A stretch of 64,000 bases of DNA, from contig NZ_JANSUY010000027.1 in the NCBI RefSeq assembly GCF_024741135.1, positions 32,288-96,287 on the forward strand, given 5' to 3'. The notes under the pieces are model-generated. The model saw only the letters and a program-made list of their open reading frames with translations. It was not told the origin of the DNA and made no database searches. Positions 44,871-54,531 of this stretch are shown piece by piece. Source of the stretch: Aquiflexum gelatinilyticum (GTDB lineage: Bacteria > Bacteroidota > Bacteroidia > Cytophagales > Cyclobacteriaceae). The position numbers and the translations under genes are program-made. The first letter of the stretch is position 1. The number at the start of each line of letters is the position of its first letter.

Positions 44871-45647
44871 TTAATTTTCTGCAACAACTTCAGTTTGGTT
44901 ACCGGATTTTTGACTGCTCAAAAATGAACTATAGTACTGAAGGTAATTTTTCAACATGTTGTTTACACCATTTGCGGTGATAGTTGCACCGGAAAGGCCA
45001 TCAACTTTGTGAGTATCACTGGAATAATCTTTCCCTTCGCCTTTTTGCATGGCTACAGATTGAAGATTACCAGATTCGTCAAAAATCTGCTTGCCTTGGA
45101 AACGTTGCTGCACGTCAGGGGAGGTAATTCTTGCTCCCAGACCAGGTGTTTCGCCTTTGTGGGAAAAAGTCACACCTTCTATGGTACTTAGATCAGTCTG
45201 TAAAGCGACATAACCCCAAATCTCATCCCAAAGTCCTGCTCCATAAACAGGAAGGATATAGGATTCTGCAGAATCAGGATTTCCTTCTGCATGAAATATG
45301 AATACGGGAAATAACCTGTTTTCAGGAGCCATTTTGTAGTTCTTTCCAACATTGACTTTTTCTGCAACCATTGGACTGCCATCAGGATTTTGGGTTACTT
45401 CTTTCCCTTCTATATCCACAACTTTGGATGAAATCCTTGATTCATAAAAGGTCAAAACTTCTTCAGGCTTCATGGCTTTCAGCTGATCACCATCCAATAC
45501 CGCACCCAAAATTTGTTTTTTGGTATCCAATTCTTCAGCTTTTCTCTGCAAAGGGCCCAATACTTGGGAAGTTCCCGAGAGCAATAATCCCAATACTACA
45601 GTCAGTATTATGGAGAATGTGATAATATATGTGTTAGACTGTTGCAC
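44871..45647 (-). CDS. nqrC: Na+-translocating NADH:quinone reductase subunit C
   Basis: 258 residues with one N-terminal membrane helix and a periplasmic FMN-binding domain. 'VDGLSGATITANG' contains the threonine (Thr222) that carries covalent FMN, normally attached by ApbE. 'GLWDEIWGYVALQTD' and 'HKGETPGLGA' are typical NqrC. The start overlaps the end of nqrB by 14 bp, suggesting coupled translation. No apbE gene is in the window. Confidence 0.95.
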   Translation of the reverse strand: MQQSNTYIITFSIILTVVLGLLLSGTSQVLGPLQRKAEELDTKKQILGAVLDGDQLKAMKPEEVLTFYESRISSKVVDIEGKEVTQNPDGSPMVAEKVNVGKNYKMAPENRLFPVFIFHAEGNPDSAESYILPVYGAGLWDEIWGYVALQTDLSTIEGVTFSHKGETPGLGARITSPDVQQRFQGKQIFDESGNLQSVAMQKGEGKDYSSDTHKVDGLSGATITANGVNNMLKNYLQYYSSFLSSQKSGNQTEVVAEN

Positions 45648-46836
45648 GTTGTAACCTCCTATTCTTATTAGCTTTAACTACATAATAATCAATCAATGGC
45701 GCAAAGACGTTCATAAACAGAACAGCTAGCATAATTCCTTCAGGATAAGCAGGGTTTGTTACACGGATGATTACTGTCAAAAATCCGATTAACAAACCAT
45801 AAATCCATTTTCCGGTTTCTGTCTGTGCGGCTGATACCGGGTCTGTTGCCATAAATACGATACCGAAGGCAAGTCCACCCATTACCCAATGGTATTCAGG
45901 TGACATGGCCATATATTCATTTACCGCAAAGATATTCATCACTAATCCCATGATATAGGCTCCTGCAAAACCGCTGACAATAATTTTCCAGCTCGCAACA
46001 CCTGTTCCTATCAAAATGGCTGCTCCTAATAATGCCATTAGGGTCGAAGTTTCACCAATGGAACCAGGAATCCATCCCATAAATAAATTGGAAAAACTAA
46101 AAAGCCCATCGCCCAGCACCGTGTTATGTTCAGCCAAAGCCTGTGAAACAGGTTGACCTTCTACCCCGGCATTGTAAGCCACTGCCAAAGCAGTAGCTCC
46201 AGAAAATCCATCTACAGGTGTTTTATCTCCCATATAAGTCCATACCTGATCACCTGATATCTGTGCAGGATAGGCAAAATACAAGAAAGCTCTAGCAGTC
46301 ATGGCCACGTTCAAGATGTTCATTCCTGTCCCTCCGAATACTTCTTTTCCGATCACAACCGCAAAAATCGTAGCCAAAGCAACCTGCCACAACGGTATTG
46401 CAGGAGGCATTACCAACGCAATCAACATCCCGGTGACAAGGTAACCCTCACTGATGGGGTGGTTTCTAATCACACAGAAGGTGAACTCAGTCCCCAATCC
46501 AACAGCATAAGAAACAATCAATATTGGTAGTACAGAGATCGCACCGATTACAGCCTTATCAAGCCAAGTAGCTTCCTCTCCTGACATCAAAAAATGCTGA
46601 TGTCCAACATTGAGGATTCCGAATAAAAGCGCCGGTACCATGGCAATCACCACTGTAATCATCACTCTTTTCAAATCCACAGCGTCCTTTATTTGGGCAC
46701 CTCTTGGACCGGTAGTCAAGTCAGGGGCAAAGGCAATTGTCCTATGACCTTCATATAATGTGTGAAATTTTTCCCATTTACCTCCCTTTTCAAAGTTTGG
46801 TTTGAGATTATCGAACAGATTTTGTAAAAACTTCAT
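45634..46836 (-). CDS. nqrB: Na+-translocating NADH:quinone reductase subunit B
   Basis: 400 residues, ten or more membrane helices. 'VDGFSGATALAVAYN' has Thr215 as the covalent FMN site, and 'ILNVAMTARAFLYFAYP' plus 'FGGTGMNILN' are family signatures. NqrB carries FMN and riboflavin and forms the Na+ channel core. It follows nqrA by 3 bp. Confidence 0.96.
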   Translation of the reverse strand: MKFLQNLFDNLKPNFEKGGKWEKFHTLYEGHRTIAFAPDLTTGPRGAQIKDAVDLKRVMITVVIAMVPALLFGILNVGHQHFLMSGEEATWLDKAVIGAISVLPILIVSYAVGLGTEFTFCVIRNHPISEGYLVTGMLIALVMPPAIPLWQVALATIFAVVIGKEVFGGTGMNILNVAMTARAFLYFAYPAQISGDQVWTYMGDKTPVDGFSGATALAVAYNAGVEGQPVSQALAEHNTVLGDGLFSFSNLFMGWIPGSIGETSTLMALLGAAILIGTGVASWKIIVSGFAGAYIMGLVMNIFAVNEYMAMSPEYHWVMGGLAFGIVFMATDPVSAAQTETGKWIYGLLIGFLTVIIRVTNPAYPEGIMLAVLFMNVFAPLIDYYVVKANKNRRLQRATV

Positions 46837-46839
46837 ATG

Positions 46840-48204
46840 TTAACTATACATTAATAATTCAATACCATTTCTAACCAGTTTTTGCAATTCATTTTTGGAG
46901 GGATCGATAAATTCACAAATCGCAACATCTTCTTCGATCACTTCATAAAGTCCAAGTTCTTCCATCTCATCAAAATCTTCAGAAACTATTGCCTTAAACA
47001 GGTAGGTAGGAAGAATATCCATAGGAAGGACTTTTTCAAAAGCGCCGGTCACGACAAATGGTCTTTCCTCGCCATGGGCATTGGTGTCTACTACATACTC
47101 CTTACTTCTATTCAAGAAGGAAAGAAGACCCAAAGCCTTGTGAAAACTCAACTTGGTAGAACTTGGTTTTAGCCATCCCAAAAACTCCTCATAATCCCCT
47201 TCGGGAATTAGGGTTATCTGATTGGCATAATAACCTAAATATCCGTCCGGAGCTATTTTTTCGCCTGTAAGGACATTTCCCGACACAACCCTGATATGGT
47301 CATTTTTAATATTTCCATTTACCAAAGTATCTACACAGGCACCGATGAAGGTTTTAGCATAAGCGGCATTTTTTGCTTCAGAACCAGTAACTGCTACAAT
47401 TTTGGAAGCATCATATCTTCCTTCAATGAAAAGCTTGCCTATCTGGACCACACCAAAAGGGCTGATCGTCCAAATTATCTCTCCTTTATTGATTGGATCT
47501 ATGTGATGGATATGGATTCCAACGTTTCCTACAGGATGCTGACCTGAAAATTTATTGACCTGAACTCCTTGCACATTGGCAAAAACAGGTGCAATCTCAG
47601 CATCAAGCTCAAGACCGAGGTGAACTTTGCCGGATGTCAGTTTTTGTAGAACCAAAACGCCTGCTTGAAAATATTTTTCTTCTCCTTTTAAAGTAAAGGC
47701 ATAATCAGGTGACAATGGGTTGGTGTCAAATCCTGATATAAATATTGCTTTGGGTGAATCCTGCGGGTTTGCAACAATTCCAAATGGCCTTTGGATCAAC
47801 TGAGGCCACACGCCCCCTTTACAAAGCAGGGCAACAGCCGTTTCTTTGGTGAGGGTTTTTAAAGAGGATTCTGTGAATTTTTCGAAAGATTCATAGGTGA
47901 TTTCAGCGTCTGCAAGGATTTTGATTTCCAAAAGCTTCCTCTTTTCTCCTCTTTTGATTTCAACTATTTCACCTGAAACAGGGGCGACATATTGCACGCT
48001 TTCCATAGCTTTATCAAACAAAATCGGAGTTCCCGCTTTTACAGAATCTCCTTCATTTACAGTGACTTTGGGCCTTTGCATCCCCATAAAATCAGCAGGT
48101 TTGATGGCAAACGTTTTGGCCCGTTTGAAATCCACAAGCTGTTTTTCAGCTTTTCCGGCGAGCTTAATATCAAATCCTTTCTTAAGCTTTATTGTTTTTG
48201 ACAT
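46840..48204 (-). CDS. nqrA: Na+-translocating NADH:quinone reductase subunit A
   Basis: 454 residues, soluble, no signal. The start 'KTIKLKKGFDIKLAGKAEK' and the 'GMQRPKVTVNEGDSVKAGTPILFDK' block are the hallmark of NqrA, which has a RnfC-like barrel fold and helps bind quinone. First gene of an nqrABCDE operon that oxidises NADH, reduces menaquinone and pumps Na+ outward. The promoter should lie in 48205-48338, the short gap shared with the end of ispH. Confidence 0.96.
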   Translation of the reverse strand: MSKTIKLKKGFDIKLAGKAEKQLVDFKRAKTFAIKPADFMGMQRPKVTVNEGDSVKAGTPILFDKAMESVQYVAPVSGEIVEIKRGEKRKLLEIKILADAEITYESFEKFTESSLKTLTKETAVALLCKGGVWPQLIQRPFGIVANPQDSPKAIFISGFDTNPLSPDYAFTLKGEEKYFQAGVLVLQKLTSGKVHLGLELDAEIAPVFANVQGVQVNKFSGQHPVGNVGIHIHHIDPINKGEIIWTISPFGVVQIGKLFIEGRYDASKIVAVTGSEAKNAAYAKTFIGACVDTLVNGNIKNDHIRVVSGNVLTGEKIAPDGYLGYYANQITLIPEGDYEEFLGWLKPSSTKLSFHKALGLLSFLNRSKEYVVDTNAHGEERPFVVTGAFEKVLPMDILPTYLFKAIVSEDFDEMEELGLYEVIEEDVAICEFIDPSKNELQKLVRNGIELLMYS

Positions 48205-48338
48205 ATGAATTGTGAACTATATGGTCTATATAAAACGCCTCAAATCTAATAAAATACATCAGTTATTAGAAGATAATTCTGGTAATATTTGTGAGTTTTC
48301 GCACAGTAATCAAAGGTTTTATTTGAATGGAAGATGGG

Positions 48339-49238
48339 TCAGTTTTCCAATACCATGCCTTGTTCCAAGGATTGGATATGGTGCATCACTCGCTCCATCA
48401 GCCACATAGGCGTAGAGGTAGCTCCGCATATCCCTACTTTGTCCTCAGGGCTAAACCAAGACGGGTCGATTTCTGTTTCGTTTTCCACAAAATAACTCCT
48501 GCTGTTTTCAGCTAAACAAACTTGGTAAAGAGCCCTTCCGTTTGAGCTTTTTTTGCCTGAGACAAACAAAATGACATCATTCTCATTCGAAAATCGCTGA
48601 AGCTGCGGCTCCCTATTGGATACCTGTCTGCAAATCGAATCATTGGCATTGAAATCAACCTCAGACAAATCACCCTTCTCTGCCTTAATTCTATCCTCTA
48701 TTTTGGATTTCAATTCATAAAAACCTTTAGTACTTTTTGTGGTCTGACTAAAAAGAGTTACAGGTCGGCTGTAATCAACCTTGTCCAAATCTTTGTCTTC
48801 CATGACCACGATGGCTTTTTCTAAAGTCTGTCCGGTGAGCCCGATAACCTCTGCATGGCCTTTTTTGCCATAGATGACAATCTGCCCCTGCTCCCTTTCC
48901 ATTTTATCAAATGCGGTTTTCACTCTATGTTGGAGTTTCAAGACCACCGGGCATGAAGCATCTATCAATTCAATATTATTTTCTATGGCAGTCCTATAGG
49001 TCTCAGGAGGCTCCCCATGGGCCCTTATCAACACCTTACAATCTGTCAATTCCTGAAGCTGTTCCCTGTCGATCACCACCAATCCTTTTTCGCTCAGCCG
49101 CTTCACTTCCATGTCATTGTGGACAATATCTCCAAGGCAATACAACTTCTCAGATACTTCCATTTCGTCCTCCGCCATTTTGATGGCGAACTCAACTCCA
49201 AAACAATACCCTGAATTTTTGTCAATGGTCACTTCCAT
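48339..49238 (-). CDS. ispH: 4-hydroxy-3-methylbut-2-enyl diphosphate reductase IspH
   Basis: 299 residues from the ATG at 49236-49238. The three [4Fe-4S] cysteines are Cys12 ('SGYCFGVE'), Cys96 ('DASCPVV') and Cys203 ('DSICRQVSNRE'). 'RAHGEPP' and 'GICGATSTPMWL' are also conserved. It makes IPP and DMAPP in the last step of the MEP pathway. The longer frame to 49283 would overlap the upstream cmk gene, so the shorter start is preferred. It follows cmk by 10 bp, a linkage seen in several bacterial groups. Confidence 0.96.
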   Translation of the reverse strand: MEVTIDKNSGYCFGVEFAIKMAEDEMEVSEKLYCLGDIVHNDMEVKRLSEKGLVVIDREQLQELTDCKVLIRAHGEPPETYRTAIENNIELIDASCPVVLKLQHRVKTAFDKMEREQGQIVIYGKKGHAEVIGLTGQTLEKAIVVMEDKDLDKVDYSRPVTLFSQTTKSTKGFYELKSKIEDRIKAEKGDLSEVDFNANDSICRQVSNREPQLQRFSNENDVILFVSGKKSSNGRALYQVCLAENSRSYFVENETEIDPSWFSPEDKVGICGATSTPMWLMERVMHHIQSLEQGMVLEN

Positions 49239-49248
49239 AGTCAAAACA

Positions 49249-49932
49249 TTAAATGCCGATTTTTTCTTTGGCGAATGATACAATCTGATTTACTTGATCT
49301 TCAAATTCCAACAAACTCGTGTCCAATTCTACTGCATCTTCTGCTTTTCGGAGAGGACTTTCCTTTCTTGTTGTATCCACCTGATCTCTTTCTGCTAGAT
49401 TTTGCACTATTTTTTCAAGTGCTACCAAATCTCCCCTTTCGAGAAGTTCCTTTTGACGCCTTTCGGCACGGATATTCAAATCCGCTGACATAAAAACCTT
49501 TAGTTCAGCAGAAGGAAATACCACTGTCCCGATATCCCTCCCATCCATGACCACACCTTTCTTTTTACCCAATCTTTGTTGTTGGGCAACGAGTTCGGTC
49601 CTTACCTCTTTGATCTTACTGACTTCACTTACATAATCAGAAACCCTCATGGACCGGATTTCATCCTCTACGTTCAATCCATTGAGATAGGTTTCCTGCT
49701 TTCCATTATCGGGATTCAGGTGAAAGGAGATTTCAAGAGATTCGAGATATTTATTGACCTCCTTGGGATTGGAAAGGACAACATGGTTGTTTAAAAAATG
49801 CAAGGTCGCGGCTCTGTACATGGCCCCAGAATCGATATAAGTGTACCCCAGATTCTGGGCCACGGCTTTAGCAGTAGAACTTTTGCCACACCCTGAGTAT
49901 CCGTCAATTGCGATTACAATTTTCTGCATCAA
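49249..49932 (-). CDS. cmk: Cytidylate kinase
   Basis: 227 residues. The P-loop 'IDGYSGCGKSSTAKAVA' and 'YIDSGAMYRAATL' identify CMP kinase, which phosphorylates CMP and dCMP. 'VVMDGRDIGTVVFPSAELKVFM' and 'RAERRQKELLERG' form the NMP-binding and lid parts. The second codon is also ATG, so translation may start one residue later. Promoter expected in 49933-50083, shared with divergent ade. Confidence 0.95.
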   Translation of the reverse strand: MMQKIVIAIDGYSGCGKSSTAKAVAQNLGYTYIDSGAMYRAATLHFLNNHVVLSNPKEVNKYLESLEISFHLNPDNGKQETYLNGLNVEDEIRSMRVSDYVSEVSKIKEVRTELVAQQQRLGKKKGVVMDGRDIGTVVFPSAELKVFMSADLNIRAERRQKELLERGDLVALEKIVQNLAERDQVDTTRKESPLRKAEDAVELDTSLLEFEDQVNQIVSFAKEKIGI

Positions 49933-50083
49933 ATAAAAGTAGCCCTGGCTTTTTTTAATTTCAGGCGCAAATATAGTAGTTTTAAATCTATTTCCTTTCC
50001 AATATGTATGTATTACAAAACTTGGTAAGGCTATTTCATATTATCGTAAACATATATTTTCAATCTTTCAAAAACATTCCATC

Positions 50084-51718
50084 ATGGGAAATTTTCAGGT
50101 CCTCGGACAACTTGTTGACATTTCAAACCGGGAGATATTTTCTGCGGAAATTTCTGTGGAAAAAGGCAAAATTGTTTCCATTCAAAAAGTTGTTGAAGAC
50201 AAAACACTTCCCTTTCTCCTGCCGGGTTTCATTGATGCCCATGTTCATATAGAATCTTCCATGCTCGTTCCTTCGGAATTCGCGAGGCTTGCTGTCCCAC
50301 ATGGCACAGTGGCCACCGTATCTGATCCGCACGAAATCGCCAATGTTTGCGGAATGGAAGGAATCAATTATATGATTGACAATGGCAAACAGGTTCCTTT
50401 CAAGTTTTACTTTGGCGCACCATCCTGCGTTCCTGCCACGCCTTTTGAAACTGCAGGAGCGGAAATCAGTGTGCAGGATATCCATGATTTGTTGGAAAGG
50501 AAAGAAATCAGCTACCTCGCAGAGATGATGAATTGGCCGGGAACAGTCCACAGAGATCCTATTGTCATGGAAAAAATTGCCCTTGCGAAGAAATGCGGCA
50601 AACCTGTCGATGGCCATGCTCCGGGATTGAGAGGAGAAATTGCAGCCCAATATGCATCCGCCGGCATTACCACAGACCACGAATGCTTTACTTTGGAAGA
50701 GGCTCTAGACAAAGTTAAGTTAGGAATGAAAATCTCCATCCGTGAAGGCAGCGCTGCCAAAAATTTCGATGCACTGATCGATATCATCGATGATTATCCT
50801 GACATGGTGATGTTTTGCTCGGACGATAAGCATCCGGATAACCTCGCCATCAGCCATATCAATGAACTTGTTGTGCGGGCAGTAGCTAAAGGAAAGAATG
50901 TCTTTGATGTTTTGAAAGCTGCATGCATCACGCCAGTACAGCATTACAGCATGGATGTCGGTCAACTGCAACTCGGTGATCCTGCGTATTTCATTATTGT
51001 CGAAGACCTCAGGGAATTCAAAGTCCTTCAGACATATATCGATGGACAGTTGGTGGCGGAAGACGGAAAAACTTTGATCCACAAAATCCAAAACCCAATA
51101 ATCAACAACTTCAATACAGGATTAAAGACTGTTGAAGATTTTAAATTATTGGCAAAAGGAAACAAAGTCCGGGTAATCAGCGCTTTGGACGGACAGCTTA
51201 TCACTCCTGAGATCCAAGGTGAAATTCTTATAAAGAATGGCTTTGCCGAATCAAATCCTCAATCTGATATTCTAAAATTGACGGTAGTCAACCGTTACCA
51301 AGAGGCAATGCCTGCCATTGCTTTTATCAAAAACTTCGGATTGAAATCCGGAGCAATCGCTTCTTCAGTCGGCCATGATTCACACAATATCATAGCAGTC
51401 GGCGTAGATGATTGGTCCATTTGGCGGGCTGTCAATTTACTGATCCAAGAAAAAGGAGGCATTTCTGCTGTCAATGGAAAAGAAGAAATGGTATTGGCAT
51501 TGCCTGTCGGAGGAATTATGTCACCGGACGATGGCTATGAAGTGGCAAAAGCCTACACCACCATTGACAAAATGGCGAAGGAAATGGGTTCCTCTCTCAA
51601 ATCCCCTTTTATGACATTGAGTTTTATGGCTCTTTTAGTCATCCCCGATCTCAAACTCAGCGACAAAGGATTGTTTGACGGGCAGCGGTTTGAGTTTGTT
51701 GATGTGTTTCTATCCTAA
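50084..51718 (+). CDS. ade: Adenine deaminase
   Basis: 544 residues, normal for the family. The amidohydrolase metal site '[17 protein letters not shown]' and '[20 protein letters not shown]' are diagnostic of bacterial Ade, as are '[24 protein letters not shown]' and the C-terminal '[12 protein letters not shown]'. It converts adenine to hypoxanthine and ammonia for purine salvage and nitrogen supply, with a binuclear Fe or Mn centre. Monocistronic and divergent from cmk. Confidence 0.95.
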   Translation: MGNFQVLGQLVDISNREIFSAEISVEKGKIVSIQKVVEDKTLPFLLPGFIDAHVHIESSMLVPSEFARLAVPHGTVATVSDPHEIANVCGMEGINYMIDNGKQVPFKFYFGAPSCVPATPFETAGAEISVQDIHDLLERKEISYLAEMMNWPGTVHRDPIVMEKIALAKKCGKPVDGHAPGLRGEIAAQYASAGITTDHECFTLEEALDKVKLGMKISIREGSAAKNFDALIDIIDDYPDMVMFCSDDKHPDNLAISHINELVVRAVAKGKNVFDVLKAACITPVQHYSMDVGQLQLGDPAYFIIVEDLREFKVLQTYIDGQLVAEDGKTLIHKIQNPIINNFNTGLKTVEDFKLLAKGNKVRVISALDGQLITPEIQGEILIKNGFAESNPQSDILKLTVVNRYQEAMPAIAFIKNFGLKSGAIASSVGHDSHNIIAVGVDDWSIWRAVNLLIQEKGGISAVNGKEEMVLALPVGGIMSPDDGYEVAKAYTTIDKMAKEMGSSLKSPFMTLSFMALLVIPDLKLSDKGLFDGQRFEFVDVFLS

Positions 51719-51949
51719 CCTTCAACCAGTTGTATAAAAACTTTTCAGTTTTTGGCCAAAATTAAATTTTGTCATATCTCCTATTCCCTCACAGAAATAT
51801 CACAAAGCCTTATTCTCAAAATCGGAAATTGCTTCAGATGTCAAATGGAGGCTTTTAGGCTGAAATCCAGGAAATAAGTCAAACTTTCCCAATGAACAGG
51901 AAGTTTGTAACTTAGAACAAGTAAACCCAAATATTAAAAAAATAGAATT

Positions 51950-53092
51950 ATGATGAATTTTGAGCTCAATGAAAATCAGGCGATGATCGCAAAGATGATA
52001 CAGGATTTTGGAGCAAAGGAGATTACCCCTTTCAGAAAAGAATGGGATGACAAACAGATTTTTCCTCTTGAACTTTTCAAAAAACTTGGCCATCTCGGAT
52101 TGATGGGCGTCCTCGTCCCAACAGAGTATGGAGGTTCAGGTTTTGGCTATTTTGAATATGTGACAGCGATTGCTGAATTATCCAAATTGGATCCGTCGGT
52201 CGGTTTGTCTATGGCGGCGCACAATTCACTTTGCACCAACCATATCCTTATGTTTGGCAATGAATCCCAAAAGCAAAAATATATCCCAAAATTAGCCACC
52301 TGCGAATTGCTCGGAGCCTGGGGATTGACGGAACCGAATACAGGTTCTGATGCCGGCAATATGAGAACTGTTGCGGTCAAGGACGGCGATCACTACATCA
52401 TCAACGGCGCCAAAAACTTTATCACACATGGAATTTCCGGTGATGTAGCTGTGGTAATCGCAAGAACCGGGGAAATAGGTGATTCCCACGGGATGACTGC
52501 TTTTGTGGTAGAAAAGGGAACTCCAGGATTCAAAGGCGGAAGAAAAGAAGACAAACTCGGCATGCGCGCATCTGAGACATCTGAGATGATTTTTGAAGAT
52601 TGTAGGGTCCACGAAAGTCAGATTTTGGGTGAGGTTGGAGACGGTTTTATCCAATCGATGAAGGTTTTGGACGGGGGAAGAATTTCTATTGCGGCACTTT
52701 CTTTGGGAATTGCTGAAGGTGCTTTGGAAGCGTCCATCCAATATTCAAAAGAACGCCACCAATTCAACAAACCGATCAACAGTTTTCAGGGCATTTCTTT
52801 TAAATTGGCAGACATGGCCACTCAAGTCGAAGCCGCAAAACTTCTGATTTACAAAGCAGCAGCATTGAAAAACAAAGGCCAAAAAGTGACTTTGGAAGGT
52901 GCACAGGCAAAGTATTATGCTTCTGAAGTTGCGGTATCGGTATCAAATGAAGCCGTACAGATTTTTGGCGGATATGGATTTACCAAAGATTATCCTGTGG
53001 AGAAATACTACAGAGACTCCAAACTTTGCACCATTGGAGAAGGAACATCAGAGATCCAAAAGATCGTGATTGCGAGAGAGGTTTTGAAGTAA
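51950..53092 (+). CDS. Acyl-CoA dehydrogenase
   Basis: 380 residues. All three acyl-CoA dehydrogenase domains are present: the N-terminal helical part, the middle beta domain with the signature 'GAWGLTEPNTGSDAGNMRT' (FAD binding), and the C-terminal helices with 'QIFGGYGFTKDYPVEKYYRDSK' and the catalytic glutamate near 'TIGEGTSEIQK'. It resembles short/branched-chain and butyryl-CoA dehydrogenases. No ETF or other beta-oxidation gene is adjacent, so the exact substrate is open. The second codon is also ATG. The 230 bp before it hold nothing I recognise. Confidence 0.93.
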   Translation: MMNFELNENQAMIAKMIQDFGAKEITPFRKEWDDKQIFPLELFKKLGHLGLMGVLVPTEYGGSGFGYFEYVTAIAELSKLDPSVGLSMAAHNSLCTNHILMFGNESQKQKYIPKLATCELLGAWGLTEPNTGSDAGNMRTVAVKDGDHYIINGAKNFITHGISGDVAVVIARTGEIGDSHGMTAFVVEKGTPGFKGGRKEDKLGMRASETSEMIFEDCRVHESQILGEVGDGFIQSMKVLDGGRISIAALSLGIAEGALEASIQYSKERHQFNKPINSFQGISFKLADMATQVEAAKLLIYKAAALKNKGQKVTLEGAQAKYYASEVAVSVSNEAVQIFGGYGFTKDYPVEKYYRDSKLCTIGEGTSEIQKIVIAREVLK

Positions 53093-53145
53093 AATAAGAA
53101 AAACCCTCCAAGGTTTTACTTAAGAAGTAGAACTTTGGAGGGTTT
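53090..53145 (-). terminator. Terminator between convergent genes
   Basis: An 11-bp stem AAACCCTCCAA/TTGGAGGGTTT (53101-53111 with 53135-53145). On the - strand it is followed by a T-rich tract, so it mainly serves the propeller gene at 53154; on the + strand the stem can still slow read-through from the acyl-CoA dehydrogenase gene. Confidence 0.75.
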
Positions 53146-53153
53146 CTAACAAA

Positions 53154-54374
53154 TTATTTCTTCTCAATAATCCGACCTCTATACACCACAAAATCTTCAT
53201 CTTCCACATCTTTGGAAGCGGGCTTCATCCACCATAATTCCTCATCAATCAATTTAAAGCTTTCATATCGCATCTGCGGAAAATCAATAGGACTGACCTC
53301 TTTTGTTTTCAAATCAAAAAGCACAGTTTTTATCTTCGTTTCTTCCCTCAATCTATCTTTCAATTCTTTTGTTGCTTCGTTGTTTCGGACTATTTCCAAA
53401 TCCGAATCGCTGATTGGACTTGGATTATAACTGATCAAAAAATCATTTCCGATTTTCTCCAAATTTCGAATGCGGGAAGGAAATGGCGAGCCCAATTGTC
53501 CTGCATTCAGCAAACCATATTCCACGTCTTTATATTCCCATCCTTGGTGACTAGAAAATCCCGGCAAATCAATCAATATAGTTTCCTTATAAATAGGTTC
53601 ATCACCTTTCCAATCAAAGAGGTATAAAACCGCTTCATTCTGAAACATCAGATAAAGCACTTCCTCCTTTTCATTAAAAAAGAAAACAGGTCTAAAGTCT
53701 TCGAAGGGAAATGCCTTGCCTGCAAGAAATTTGCTTTTTTCGGGAAATGGCAAAATCTGTTTGGTTTTCCCGTTGGTTAAATCGGTCAGGAGAAGATTTT
53801 TTCGACTTTTATAAAATTCCTCGCCTATCTGTTGGACATCATCCATCAAGTCCAGATGATGGATCAAAAATTCTTTTCCATTCTTATTTATCACTTGGTT
53901 CTTTCGAAACAAATCCACAAACATGTGAAAACCAGTCTGTGGCTGATACGTCCTGTTTTGCAAAACCAATTGTCCATCAATTGTAAAAACCCGGATACCA
54001 GCCATGTTGTCGCCAAGAACGATATTGTGGTTTTTGTCGAAAACAAAATTATCGGCGGCCATGGAAAAATTACCGGGAACATCTCCTGATTTATCCCATG
54101 AGTAGAGAGGCATCCCCAAGGAATCAAATACAAAAACTTTGGAAGAAGCCTTGTCTTTAAAAACCAAATTATCTCCGGATTTCCCTTCAAACGCAAAAGC
54201 AGGCACGAGGACATTTTCAACCTCAACACTATCAAGGACCTCGATGCTGTATCTGAAATTTAACCCCTCAGTCTCAGCTGCCTCTATGCTTTCATTTTCA
54301 GTGGTATCTGACGGTTTACACCCTTGATTGAGAAATAATGAAAATATTATTACGAAGCCGATTAGATATCTCAT
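53154..54374 (-). CDS. Lipoprotein, predicted six-bladed beta-propeller
   Basis: 406 residues with a lipoprotein signal ending 'FLNQGC' (Cys19). The mature part contains repeated strand-turn units ('FVFDSLGMPLYSWDKSGDVPGNF', 'ADNFVFDKNHNIVLGDNMAGIRVFTIDGQLV', 'VLYLFDWKGDEPIYKETILIDLPG') like the six-bladed beta-propeller lipoproteins (DUF4934/DUF4221-like) found in Bacteroidota. I cannot assign a function. Monocistronic. Confidence 0.8.
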   Translation of the reverse strand: MRYLIGFVIIFSLFLNQGCKPSDTTENESIEAAETEGLNFRYSIEVLDSVEVENVLVPAFAFEGKSGDNLVFKDKASSKVFVFDSLGMPLYSWDKSGDVPGNFSMAADNFVFDKNHNIVLGDNMAGIRVFTIDGQLVLQNRTYQPQTGFHMFVDLFRKNQVINKNGKEFLIHHLDLMDDVQQIGEEFYKSRKNLLLTDLTNGKTKQILPFPEKSKFLAGKAFPFEDFRPVFFFNEKEEVLYLMFQNEAVLYLFDWKGDEPIYKETILIDLPGFSSHQGWEYKDVEYGLLNAGQLGSPFPSRIRNLEKIGNDFLISYNPSPISDSDLEIVRNNEATKELKDRLREETKIKTVLFDLKTKEVSPIDFPQMRYESFKLIDEELWWMKPASKDVEDEDFVVYRGRIIEKK

Positions 54375-54450
54375 TGAATTTTGATTTTTGAAAATTCAAA
54401 TTAGAAAATCTTTTTTAGTTTTTATTCATTTGTAGAAAAAATTAGGCATA

Positions 54451-54483
54451 AAAAAACCCTCAGTCTCACAACCAAGGGTGTTT
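54451..54483 (-). terminator. Probable terminator after glpF
   Basis: A stem of about 7 bp (AAACCCT with AGGG-GTTT, one bulge) around a 13-base loop, followed by T6 on the - strand. It lies about 50 bp after the glpF stop, with a family C tract in between. Confidence 0.55.
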
Positions 54484-54492
54484 TCAAATTTT

Positions 54493-54530
54493 GCTTTCTC
54501 GCTTCTCGTCTCCCGCTTCTCGCTTCTCCT
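54493..54530. repeat. Family C pyrimidine-biased tract
   Basis: Degenerate TTTCTCGCTTCTCGTCTCCC words next to the end of glpF, matching the class seen at 6841-6912. Non-coding. Confidence 0.5.
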
Positions 54531-54531
54531 T

